The position numbers and the translations under genes are program-made. Below the pieces are notes generated by a model, which was not told the DNA's origin, did not search any database, and was given only the letters and a program-made list of their open reading frames with translations. A stretch of DNA of 64,000 nt, from contig JAWZSP010000001.1 in NCBI GenBank assembly GCA_034401135.1, positions 1,550,001 through 1,614,000 on the forward strand, written 5' to 3'. Positions 12,597-22,834 of the stretch are shown here, in pieces (position 1 is the first letter of the stretch; each line of letters opens with the position of its first letter). The stretch is from Volutella citrinella. Lineage: Eukaryota; Ascomycota; Sordariomycetes; Hypocreales; Nectriaceae.

Positions 12597-14872
12597 GCTC
12601 GCTGTCCTGTACTACTACCTCAGCTGCGGGGTAGTAATCAATCTAATTGATTAAGAGTAATCCAAGTCAATCAATTGGGGCAGATTGAGTCAGGTGTGTG
12701 CTTCTTGTGCTTCTTGTGTTTCTTGGCCTCCTCTTCTGGACCAGCCACTGGCCACGCAGATGGTTATTATACCGCACGCGAATTGGCCCGTCCATGCACG
12801 GCACCATCCTCCCCCGTGTCGAGTTTCCACTTGGCAGGGCGCCTCTGCAAGCCCACGACGCCATTAGCCGCGAATGAAACCAGGCCGTTACGCCCAGCAC
12901 CAGGCACCAACGCTGAAAATCACAATCACCGCCGCAAACCAGCATCAATCGCTCACCTGCAACACGCCAGCGATGCAAGGCTAAGCCCCCGCCGTCTCAT
13001 CCGGTACCAACGCGCGGCACCGCACGGCGTTGCAATGACCAGCAGCATTGTCCGTTGTGAGGCGTTGGTAGACCGGATTGCAGGGTATGGCGTCGAGAAG
13101 CTGGGCGCATAGACTTGATGATACCTAACCAACACGGTCTAGTCGCCACGACAAGGAGCAGATTGGCGGGGCGCCGGGGGGTGGAGGTTAGTGGATGTTA
13201 GCACCGTAGGGCCAATCGGGCCAGCGGCTGGTGGTTCCGTTTATAGGCACTGGGCCTGCGCTGGAGCCCCCCGTCCAATTCGGGCACAGGCTAGCATCGA
13301 CACCGCGCAGATCACTGAGATCAGTGCGGCAACGGTTGGCAAGGATAACCTCGGCTCTGCCATGAATTGGACGCCGGATTCGTCAGAGTCCTCGAGCCAA
13401 CCGCATGCGCTAAGAAAGGATCTGTTGGTTGCCGTCGACAAGGCCCCTGGTTAGGAGGAGCCGTTACGTACGATGTACGAGGGAGTAATACTGCACACGT
13501 CGCCAATAATTATGCTGGAAGCCATCCTGGGAGTGATCCTAGGTGGTGAGAATGTGATTGTCCCCCTAGCCGCAGCTCGGTGGCGCGCCAGCAGGGAAGG
13601 CCGCAGGGAAGAAGTTGTAGAAATGTCAGGGCAATCTTCTAGCTCGAAGTAGGATATTTCTCTCAATTAGATCTGCAAATGCAAACCTCTGCTGACTGTA
13701 AGAACTAGACCTGGGTTGACCTTCCATGCAGTGTCACGGTAGCAGTTGCAGTTGCACTCGAGCAGCACAGATCTGGAACTTTTCTTCTGCCGCAAGTCTC
13801 CATGCAACCCGCTGCTCCCTCCCCCTTCCCCTGATGCAACGGATTGGCGGGCGCCAGGTTGCGCCTGTGTTTTTCCCCGCGATCGTCTGTGTGGATGTTA
13901 GCGAGAGGATACAGACGCGGATCGGACCCGCGCAGATCCAACCAGTTACGGACCCCGTTGCTACCCAGATCCACCATCATCACCGTCCAGGGCACAGGGC
14001 TCCGCTGCCAAGGTCCCCATGTGCCCCCTCTAGGCGCTGCTGTCAGTGCCAACCCCCCCCGAAACCTTGACGTCTAAAATTCCCCTAGCGGGTCTGACAG
14101 GGAACCCTTCGCCTTCTGGCGTCGCAGTTGGTGCGTCCTGCAGCGTTCTGACTCGTATCGTATCCATGCCGTGTCCAGTGTTTTTCGGTGCCGCCCGCTC
14201 TGGCGCCACGGGGGGTGACCTCGGAGACGTGTCGGATATGGACAGCCAGGTGCTCGAGCACGCGCGATACTACCGTAGTACGTGGTAATCAGCAAGTTGC
14301 GGCTCACTGTCGCCTTGAACCCAGCGTTTCAAGGGGCGATCCAGCGCTAGGGGGCGCAGCGTTGCCATCCGGTTGCTCAAGCCAGGCCTGATTTGGGTCT
14401 ATCGTTTGCCCTCTCAGACTCTCCCGGTCTCTTAGGCTCTCTCAGACGTCTCTCTCGGTCTCTTAATATCCCAGGAGGGTGCCAGCTCCCGTAGTCTCTG
14501 CAATTGATAAGAATCCAGCCTCTACGGAACCGCCATCAGCCACCTCGCTTCCCTAGTATCAGACTATCGAACAGCCCACGAAGAGCCAAGACTCCAAGTC
14601 GATAGCGGCTCTCGCACGTGCCAGAGCGGCAGAGGCGGTATCAGACACTAGCTCGGTAGTCCAACCACTCTAGCATCGTCGCGGCAAGCCTTCAGTCCAC
14701 TCTGCAGCCGTCAGCTGCCCGGAGCCACCCGGCCCAATCGATCATAGGGCTGCTGCTGCAGAAGCAATATCTAAAAAGGATATTCCCTCCTGCCCATAGG
14801 CCTAAAGGAGATCGTCTTATCCACATCACATCCCGGCAAGGAAAAAGAAAGAAGAAAGCAAAAGGGAACAAC
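12597..14872. other. 2.3 kb intergenic region
   Basis: This gap holds the upstream regions of the GMC oxidoreductase (left) and of the 14.9 kb receptor (right), whose genes are divergent. A run of CTCTC and GTCTC motifs lies at 14410-14470. Frames are short, with no domain and no convincing exon-intron series. I see no gene. Confidence 0.5.
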
Positions 14873-16432
14873 ATGGCAGGAGCAGGGGCAACACCCTTCC
14901 AGACCGAGGCGTGGACCGAGTATGGCATTGGTGTCTTGGTTCTGTTCCTACGATTCTTTGCCAGATGGAAAACGGTCGGCTTCAAGGGCTGGCAGAGCGA
15001 CGATTGGTTTGCCGTGGCGTCTCTTTTCTTCTGGACGGTACGTGATGCCATTGATGGCGTCCCTCCCCACCCACACGGCTCTAACACACTTCCAAGGCTG
15101 AGCTGGTCATGCTCGAACTGATCGGTAAGTGATGCCAGCTTAATTACATCTCTCTCCGCTCATGCACTAAGCTGCAATGCAGGTCAATTTGGAACCAACA
15201 TCGGCGTCACAGACGAGATGGGCCGCGCCATGTCGCCCGACGATATCGCCAGACGCGAATTTGGATCCAAGTGTCTCCTTGCAGGCTGGAACCTTTATGT
15301 CACCCTCATCTGGTGTCTCAAGGGGACCTGCTTGTGCTTCTATAACCGAATGACGTGCGTCCAGCCGATCTCGCCCTTGCATGGTGCTTCCTGGGGAGTC
15401 CGATGGCTAACAAGCTCAACAGTTTCGGGCTCAAACAGCAAAAGGTGGTCAAGTGGACGCAGGTTGCGACGGTATTAGCATTCATCGCCATCATTGCCAT
15501 CATCTGGGGCCACTGCACTGTAAGTAAACGTATCCCTTTGCCATAAATCACCTCCAGCCCTGACCAAGAGACAGCCTGTGCACAAGAACTGGCAGGTTTA
15601 CCCCAACCCAGGCGGTAGGTTGCCCTCCATAGAGCAAAGTGATACCAGAGCTCCGTTCCTAACTCACAGATACAGACAAGTGCACCCTCGCCGTCGCAAA
15701 CTACATTGGATTGGTGGTGCTCAACATTGCGTACGTTGCCGCCCCCTTTCCCACCATCTCCTTTCCGCTGCTAACGATGCTACACCAGCACCGATCTCGC
15801 CATCGTCCTCATTCCTGTGCCGCTTCTGTGGAAGGTGAAGCTAAACATCAAGAGGAAGCTTCTCATCGGCGTCCTGCTGTGTTCGGGCGTCTTCATCATG
15901 ATCGCCACACTCCTCCGCTGCGTCATGTCGTTGAAGGACATTGAGGGCATCAACGTCAGCACCATCTGGGCCATCCGCGAGACTGTAAGTTTGATCCAAC
16001 AGGAGTAGACCTCCTGGGACCCTGGCCGCCAACTTGCTGACCGACACGATCCAGTTCGTGGGCATCCTTGCCGTCAACGCCGCCTGCATCAAGCCGCTGT
16101 TCTCAAAATCCCGATGGCTCGTCTCGAGCAAGGGCAGCAGCGGAAACAAGGCGAGCGGCTACAACAGCAAGTACGGCCACCCCCTGGGCACCATGCCGAG
16201 CGCCGCCGTCGTCACCAGCCGCCACCACCACAACCACCACGGGATGACGCAGCTCGGCGACAACTCGAGCGAGGAGCACATCGTCAAGGACCAAGACTTC
16301 AACGCGTACAAGAGCGATGTCCGTGCCGGCAGCACCGCGAGCGACCAGAGCAGCAACAACCCCTTCCAGGCCGGCATCGTGGTGACAAAGACGTATGAGG
16401 TTGCGCCGGGCAAGTCGACGCTGGATGTGTAG
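14873..16432 (+). CDS. Pth11-like rhodopsin-domain integral membrane protein
   Basis: Eight exons (14873..15037, 15097..15124, 15183..15354, 15423..15519, 15575..15614, 15670..15730, 15789..15984, 16055..16432) give 378 residues. Exons 2 and 5 are micro-exons of 28 and 40 nt. About seven hydrophobic helices run from residue 15 to 270, with the family motif PVHKNWQVYPNPG between helices 4 and 5 and DLAIVLIPVPLLWK in helix 6. The C-terminal tail is hydrophilic, with a His-rich stretch (RHHHNHHG) and ends in KSTLDV. There is no CFEM domain. Members of this fungal family are presumed plasma-membrane sensors; ligand and partners are unknown. Confidence 0.85.
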
Positions 16433-16759
16433 AAGTTCATACTATACCCCCCTTGTAGACGATTGTGAGAAGAAGGAAGACGCGTATATTCTCTTGCGCG
16501 TGTCTTTGTATGATGGCGACTCCACGGCTCACTCTGTATACATATATCTCATGGCAACATACTAGAAACATACTTAATACAACACAATAGACACTACGTT
16601 CTGGAGAATAGCCTCGCCATCTCGTGCAGTTTCATGTCTGGGTCAACTCCTTCGATACACTAGCTTGCAACGGGGTCTGAAATTCATACAAAATGACTGC
16701 ATGCGTTCAATGACAACCAAACGCAACAAACACCAGGTTTCATCCCTGCAGTGGTCAGT
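16433..16759. other. Convergent 3' intergenic region
   Basis: The 327 bp between the stops of the receptor and the YciI-domain protein should hold both 3' UTRs and terminators. I see no further gene. Confidence 0.5.
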
Positions 16760-17197
16760 TTACTTGCCCTCGTTGGCTCTCTTCGCAATATCCGCCGCCA
16801 GCTTCTTCTCGCGCTCCTTCAGCTCATCCGTCATGCTGTCTCCAAAGTCCTCCATCTCAGCGATCCTCCGCATCACAATCTCGCCCTCCTTGAAGGGTAT
16901 CTTCTTAGCCCAGCCCAGCGCCTCCTCAGCGTCCTTTGTCTTGAGGATCCACCACCCGCAGACGTGCGTCTCCTTGTCCAAGTCAAAGGGGCCCTTGGTC
17001 ACCTGGGCGGGGGAGGTGGCCGAGTACTTGATGCGGTAGCTGTCAACAGACGTGGGTCGGAACCCTTCGCCTGCGACCATGACGCCGGCGGCGTTGAGTT
17101 GCTCGTTGAAGGTGGTCATCTCCTCAAAGGTCTCTCGGGCGGGGGCGTCCGACTCGGCCTCTGAGTCTGCTTTGATGAGGAGCATGAAGCGAGGCAT
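16760..17197 (-). CDS. YciI/DGPF-domain (YCII-related) protein
   Basis: This single-exon gene encodes 145 residues. The start at 17197 (MPRFMLLIKADSEAE) is chosen because the family begins with this beta strand (MKYMLLIKA-type). An upstream in-frame Met at 17260 would add an unconserved leader. The body matches the DGPF/YCII-related dimeric alpha-beta barrel family: FNEQLNAAGVMVAGEGF, TKGPFDLDKETHVCGWWILK and EEALGWAKKIPF, with the conserved GPF element. These proteins are cytosolic; the biochemical role of fungal members is unestablished. In bacteria the domain is often linked to ECF sigma factors or degradative enzymes. Confidence 0.85.
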   Translation of the reverse strand: MPRFMLLIKADSEAESDAPARETFEEMTTFNEQLNAAGVMVAGEGFRPTSVDSYRIKYSATSPAQVTKGPFDLDKETHVCGWWILKTKDAEEALGWAKKIPFKEGEIVMRRIAEMEDFGDSMTDELKEREKKLAADIAKRANEGK

Positions 17198-18319
17198 GTT
17201 GAGTGAGTTGTATTGATGCGTGGAGATGTGTCTTGGTTCAGTAGATGGCACCGAGTTCAATGGTGAGTGAGGATAATGGCCAGGCAGGATGAGCCGGGGA
17301 GAAGAACGACCTGCTTTTTATAGACATATGCCCCCCTCAAGAAGCACACCAGGCTGGCAACGACAACGGCTGGCCTCTCCCTCAGCCCAAACTCAGTTTT
17401 TCTTTTGTGACGCAGGCTACGATGCAGCAATAAGCTCTGCATAGCGCCAGATTGAAGAGCTGCCTTGGCTGCCTAACATCCAGCAGAGCAGTGATCGACA
17501 CTAGGCGTGTTCTCGCTCCGTTGACTGGTGCCCGCCTGAGTGTGGCGTTGGGCGGCTGCCGTATCACGCAGCCCAAAATAGCCTAGCCAATTAATGGCCA
17601 GAATTGCTGCCATGAATGCACGGTGATCGTCAAGTTGCACGCTGATAAGAGTGACATCAGAGTAATACGGCACGTCCATGACGCCGAGGTATTCGTTCAC
17701 GGCGCCGTGATGGACTCGTTCTGAATTATGCGGTTGATATTTCTGTGTCAATAGCATCACACAAGATGAACAAGGATGAAACGCTTCAGATATTGTTCAT
17801 TTTAATGTTTGTCGAGCAACGTGACCCTCTGTATCTGGGGCGGAAATGGGCTGGAGATGTCTGGTGAAAACCCCTTGTGCTGCAGCAGACTGGCAAGCGT
17901 GCGTCGGACTCCATGGCTGCCTTGCTCTGATGTGTTACTGAGGGTTATTGTATTCAACGTCTGGCCGCGCAGGCTATTTCATATGAAATCGAGCACGTTT
18001 GCCGATAGCCTCCGCCCTCATGAAAGTCTAGCCTTTCTAATTTTAGATCTCAAGTGACAGGATATTCTTGGCTGCATCAACTGTAGACAACGTCTCTGCT
18101 TATCCGGGTCCCTCGCGCATTATCAAATCCACCAAGAAACTCCTCGCTCCAGGATTGTATGTCGTTCACAGTTGATCAGCAGCCCACATGAACCGCAAGG
18201 CATATTATTCTATGTAATTTTTGGACGATTATACATTGCCCCAAGAGGAATACTCAGCCGTGCAACACAGATACAGATCTCTTGACGGCAAGTCCTGAAC
18301 AATCCCAATGGGTCTTACT
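17198..18319. other. 1.1 kb intergenic region
   Basis: This gap lies between the start of the YciI-domain gene and the 3' end of the next receptor gene. It is moderately A/T-rich, with only short open frames of no recognisable similarity. I see no gene. Confidence 0.45.
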
Positions 18320-19845
18320 CTATCTAGAGTTGCTGTCCTTCACCAGCTCCACATCGACGGTGACCGTCTTTGTCTGCACAATGGCCCTTGAGCCCGTCGG
18401 GGCAACAATTGCCTTTTCAGAGTCGCTGTCCCCCCATCCCGTGGCCTCGTCATTGTTGGCCCCCCTCTTCCCAGCCATGGGTGACATGACATACGTGTCA
18501 GTTGCAATACACTCCTCGGGATCAAACTGCGAGTACTGTGTCCGGTCACGCCGCGATTGCGATGAGGGCACAAAGGGGCGGCTCTTGGGGTGCGAGTGGT
18601 CCGTAGTCTTCGACTTGCTTCTCCCGCTCCTGCCGTAGGACGACTCGCCGATGAATCTCGGTGCAACGTGCTTGAAGAACTTTCGCAGGGTGGGCAAGGA
18701 CGCGCACATGATGATGAGGTTTCCTTCAACGAGACTTTGTGGCACAAGGCCTGGATTAGCATGCTTCTGGTACTCGACAAGATTCACCGTCTACTCACGT
18801 CCACACGCTGACGACGCCAACAGTCCAGGGAGCGTCGGGGTTTGTCAACATGGAAGGCAGAATGGCCAGTCTGACGATGGAGGTGACGACTGTGGCCGAT
18901 CCAATGCCAAAAATCACCACGAGGCCAATCTTTTGCTTCTTGGGTATCTGCAGCTTGACCACCATGGGAATGGGGAGGATGAAGAGGATCACATCGCTGA
19001 CGATGTTGGCGGCAGCAATGGCAATGTACAACGCGGGCTTGTTGACGCAGGTGCCCGTCACCTCGACATTCCAGTTCATCGAGATGGGCTGGCACGAGAA
19101 GATTAGGGAAAACAGGATGCCAATGGTGTAGGCACCGATGAGAGTGATGGTGGCCCAAGTTGCCACTCGGAACCAGTACTGGGGCGACAGTCGCAGGTAG
19201 AAGACGAGCAGAGACATTTTGGCGCATGTGCCGCAGATTAAGTATGTGGATGCCGCGATGTAGACGTTCTGCTGGCGTGTGAGTCCTCCTCGTGCAGCAG
19301 AGTGGCGGGCATGTAGAGCAACATACCAGCAGGAAGTGGTTGAACTGCTCAACCGATATCTCCCAGGCATGAACACCGCCTACGCCGCTCATGAACATGT
19401 CTGAGCAACTGTTAGCCAGTTTCTAATGATCACTGGAAGCCGATGGACCTGCCGAGACTGAACCCCATCGTGATGAGTGCCAAAATCTACGATGGAACAT
19501 GTCAGCCAGCTTCAGCATATGTTGGGATGTCCCTTTTATTGGGAAGCCAAGTCGGCAATGACATACCACACTCAATGTGAGAAGGACTTTGCAAGTTCAA
19601 GTCAGCGAGGTCTGCTAGGATGAGGGGGGATGTCAGAGGCACAACTTACTGTCATCGAGCTGTATCCCGCTCACGAGAAACACCTTGACATAGAGCCTTT
19701 GGATGAAGAAGGAGATGGAGATGATTGTGCCAGCTCCTGCCACAAAGTAGGCATCTGGGACACCCGTGCGCTGAGGGTTGGCAAAGTCCACCACGTAGCC
19801 CTCGGGCGGAGGCATGACGACGCGGGTGCCGTTAATGACCGACAT
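18320..19845 (-). CDS. Pth11-like rhodopsin-domain integral membrane protein
   Basis: Six exons, complement(19650..19845, 19567..19586, 19453..19486, 19327..19400, 18799..19271, 18320..18734), give 403 residues. The N-terminus resembles the family (VPDAYFVAGAGTIISISFFIQR), followed by GVHAWEISVEQFNHFLL, KMSLLVFYLRLSPQ, an extracellular loop with paired Cys, the helix SVWTLVEGNLIIMCASLPTL and a basic, Ser-rich cytoplasmic tail. Exons 2 and 3 are micro-exons of 20 and 34 nt. The donor after exon 3 fits only as a GC-AG intron (CTCG|GCAGGT), and the acceptor before exon 5 is a tandem CAGCAG. Exon boundaries between 19271 and 19586 are therefore less certain than the rest. The role is presumed sensory at the plasma membrane. 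Confidence 0.78.
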
Positions 19846-22282
19846 GTTGGCGATGCCTCACACGCGCAACAGACAGTAGTGTCGACAGATCAGATTTTGA
19901 CAGATGAAATGCGAGTCTGGGGAACGGTGGGTTGAAAAGAAAAGAAAGATGGCCTCGCAGGGGGGCTTGCCTGGTCAGTCATCTGCCTCGACCAACAAGC
20001 AGGCCGGCCGCCAGGTTACTGACACAACCCCTGTGAGGATCAACATCTCCAAATGGCCACGAGCTGTGTGTGGCGCATAGCACGTCCCAAGGGGCAGCGT
20101 CTAGCAGCCATGGCTAGCCAGGGATTTGCTGCAGAGGCGGAAAGTGTGGCACGCACTAGCCCCGACTCCGTCGACACGAGAGCAGACTTGACAGACTAGA
20201 ATGCCGTGCTGAGGAGATTCCATGGCCGATCCTGCGAGACAAGCCGTTTGGAACATGGCGCTTGAAAAGGGAGGGAAGCAGCCGTCATGGCCCGTTATGC
20301 TGGTTCCGGACTAAGGTGTCTTGCACACCACGTTGTGAGGCTGCCATGGCACGCGATGCCCAGCATTAGCAACGCCAGACGTCTCGACGACGCGTGGCGA
20401 TGCGAGCCACGGTGCTTTTTACTTCTGGAAACCTGAAGCCGCTAATTTGTCTTGGGATGAACCATTCCCCCGGAGTACGCTTGCGAGGAGGTGGGACGAG
20501 CTGGGGGTGGGTGCCCTGCCAGACACACAAGTGGGTTCTCACTCGAATCGACGAGCAGTCCACGGCATCTCTCCCTCCCCGATTTGGAGAACCGTCTCGC
20601 CGAGGCTATCGCCTCTGGGTGCCAAACTAGTTGGCAGCCGGATCGTGATGGCGCCCATGACGGAATGCTCAGGCGGCCATCTCCCGTCGGCCAGACTGTG
20701 ATGACTGATGAGGGTCCGGCGACGATTCTGGCGTATGGTGTGTCTGGTCCCGGGTCCAGTAACTCGGCACGGCATGTGTCGGGATCTCGCAATCTTGGTC
20801 AAGATCGCCGTCGTGAGCTCCCCTGGCCCCTGGCCCGATGCAACTGTGCTGCGAGTTGCGCGTGGCAAGCAAGGTTCCCAGCGTGTTGCTCCACGTTTCA
20901 ATATTTTTCTTTCTTTTTTTTTCATCCATCCTGCTTCTGCTTTTGCTGCCATCTTCAAGGCCCCATCCAGGTACGAATTCTCGGATCGCAGGCCAGAGCA
21001 CTTTCCCCCCTCCTCCGCACACTCGGGAGACCTCGGCCGGAAATCAGGGCGTTTCGACTAATAATCCCCACAATATCGCAGGCTCACGGCCCTCTTTCAG
21101 CCCTCAATTCGTAGGTTCAACCCCTGCCACTACGCCAATCTGCGTCCCAGCACCTCGCAGCCCGGTGTGGGGATGCCAAACTAGTGGACATGGTCAGCTT
21201 CCCCGGCCGCTAAGACCACCCGACCGAGTAAAGCGGCGCCCTGAGCTGAACAATGGGTTGTCCACTGACGAGGCTCGTAGGCATCGTCTCGCCCAGTGGC
21301 GGACCGCCATCGGTCTGCTCTGCGCTGAGCGCGGCCACGCCCTGACTAGTGGCGATGTACGGTGATCATCCAGCACGTCCTGCGGTATCCTGATTCAAGC
21401 CCATGGCAAGGGGCAAGCTACTGGCTTCTCGGTCCTTGGCAACAGGGCTTTGCGGCCAGGGCTTGGACTGACCGGCGTAACAGCAGCATCCTTCGGGAAG
21501 CCTTTGCCAGTCTGCGCAATGCCACTAAAGACGGAGGCGTCTCTAGCCACCAATGTGTGGGCCCTAGCAGCCATGTCAAGATGAGCACGCGCCAAGGCGG
21601 CTCGGCGGCCGCAGATGAAGCCTTGGAAGCTGAAGGCCGCCCTGGCTGGTGGACATCAAGGGCGTCACAGCCGGTGCGAGTATCGACGGCCAGGCCCCAG
21701 TCTCATCTGCCCTGCGGGAGGGGTCAGACTACCAAAGGCTATCTTGCATACTCCCTGTGGGGCGCTAGGCATTGGCCCTGTCTGCCTGCGTGTCGGTCCT
21801 TGCTCGAAGGAGCAGATCGTGGCTCTGGCGAGATACGCGCTGCCAGAATACGCATGGACGACTTACTAAAATCCTGTAGGAGAAGATCTGAGAAGCCGGT
21901 TAGGGGTCCCTGTGCATGTATTTCCTTTTGCCGGAGCCACGTTCTTTCAGTCCCTGCCGGGTTGATCGAGTTACCAATCTGCTGGATACACAGCTCGACG
22001 CTGCTTTCACATCCCGGTCCTATCAATCACAAATGCCACGCAATGACGTCCATTTCTACGAGCAGCGAATGGACTCGTGCTGATCCACCAGTGCAGGTGT
22101 CAAGGCGGGCTGCATTGTCTGGTGATGATCGAGGCCACGGGTGGCGAAACGGAGGAGCATTCATGACGTTTGTATTCCTTTCAACGAGCGACGGCGCGTG
22201 AGCTAGACACAGAATATTCCGGTCCTCTGTCCCATAAACATTCTAGATTCCTCCCCGAGTCTCAATTGGGTTCTCTATCCTT
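19846..22282. other. 2.4 kb intergenic region
   Basis: It contains the promoter of the 18.3-19.8 kb receptor on the left. A pyrimidine-rich tract lies at about 20906-20940. Open frames of up to about 280 codons exist but overlap in several frames, show no domain and have the look of chance frames in GC-rich DNA. I see no gene. Confidence 0.45.
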
Positions 22283-22549
22283 CTACTCGGTCTTGTTTGA
22301 GCCAAAGATGCGAGGCCCGTAGGTGTAGCAAACCCACGTATCCACGCAGGCCCCAAACGCTGCACCCACCAGCACGTAGCGGCGAGTCTTTGGCGACAGA
22401 CTGTTCCAGCGCGAGAGAAGCGTTGGCGAAGAAGCGATAGTTGCGCTGGCGGCCTGGGGCCTCAGAAGGGGGGTCGCGGTCGAGAAGGCGGCCTTTTGCG
22501 CGGCCTGGGCGACTGGAGATGCAAGGCGGGCAATGATGGGCGACGACAT
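22283..22549 (-). CDS. Small single-span protein, probably mitochondrial
   Basis: This single-exon gene encodes 88 residues. The start at 22549 (MSSPIIARLASPVAQ) is preferred over the Met 10 codons upstream because it begins an amphipathic Arg/Ala/Ser-rich leader typical of mitochondrial targeting. The C-terminal half has a conserved-looking segment (SPKTRRYVLVGAAFGACVD) with one hydrophobic span and a short tail. I do not recognise a named family. It looks like one of the small fungal inner-membrane proteins; the localisation is inferred from composition only. Confidence 0.65.
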   Translation of the reverse strand: MSSPIIARLASPVAQAAQKAAFSTATPLLRPQAASATIASSPTLLSRWNSLSPKTRRYVLVGAAFGACVDTWVCYTYGPRIFGSNKTE

Positions 22550-22834
22550 GGTTGAGTGAGTAGCAGATGTGCTTTGCAAATTTGCTTGTTGGTTGTTTTA
22601 ATTGGAGCGATGCCTGTTTCTTTGCTTGTGTGGACTGGTTGGAGTGCTGTTTGATGGGGTTGGCCTCCGAGGCCTTTTGTACATGAGCGACCAAGCTGCA
22701 ACCGTTATGCTTGAGAGTAAGGCTATGGTCATCATGTTCGCACCTTACGCCCATCCCTAATGCGCCACCACAACACAACCATATGTTCCCGTAAGCCTCA
22801 AGAGTGAGTTCCTCCGATTAGCCTTTTTGGGGGG

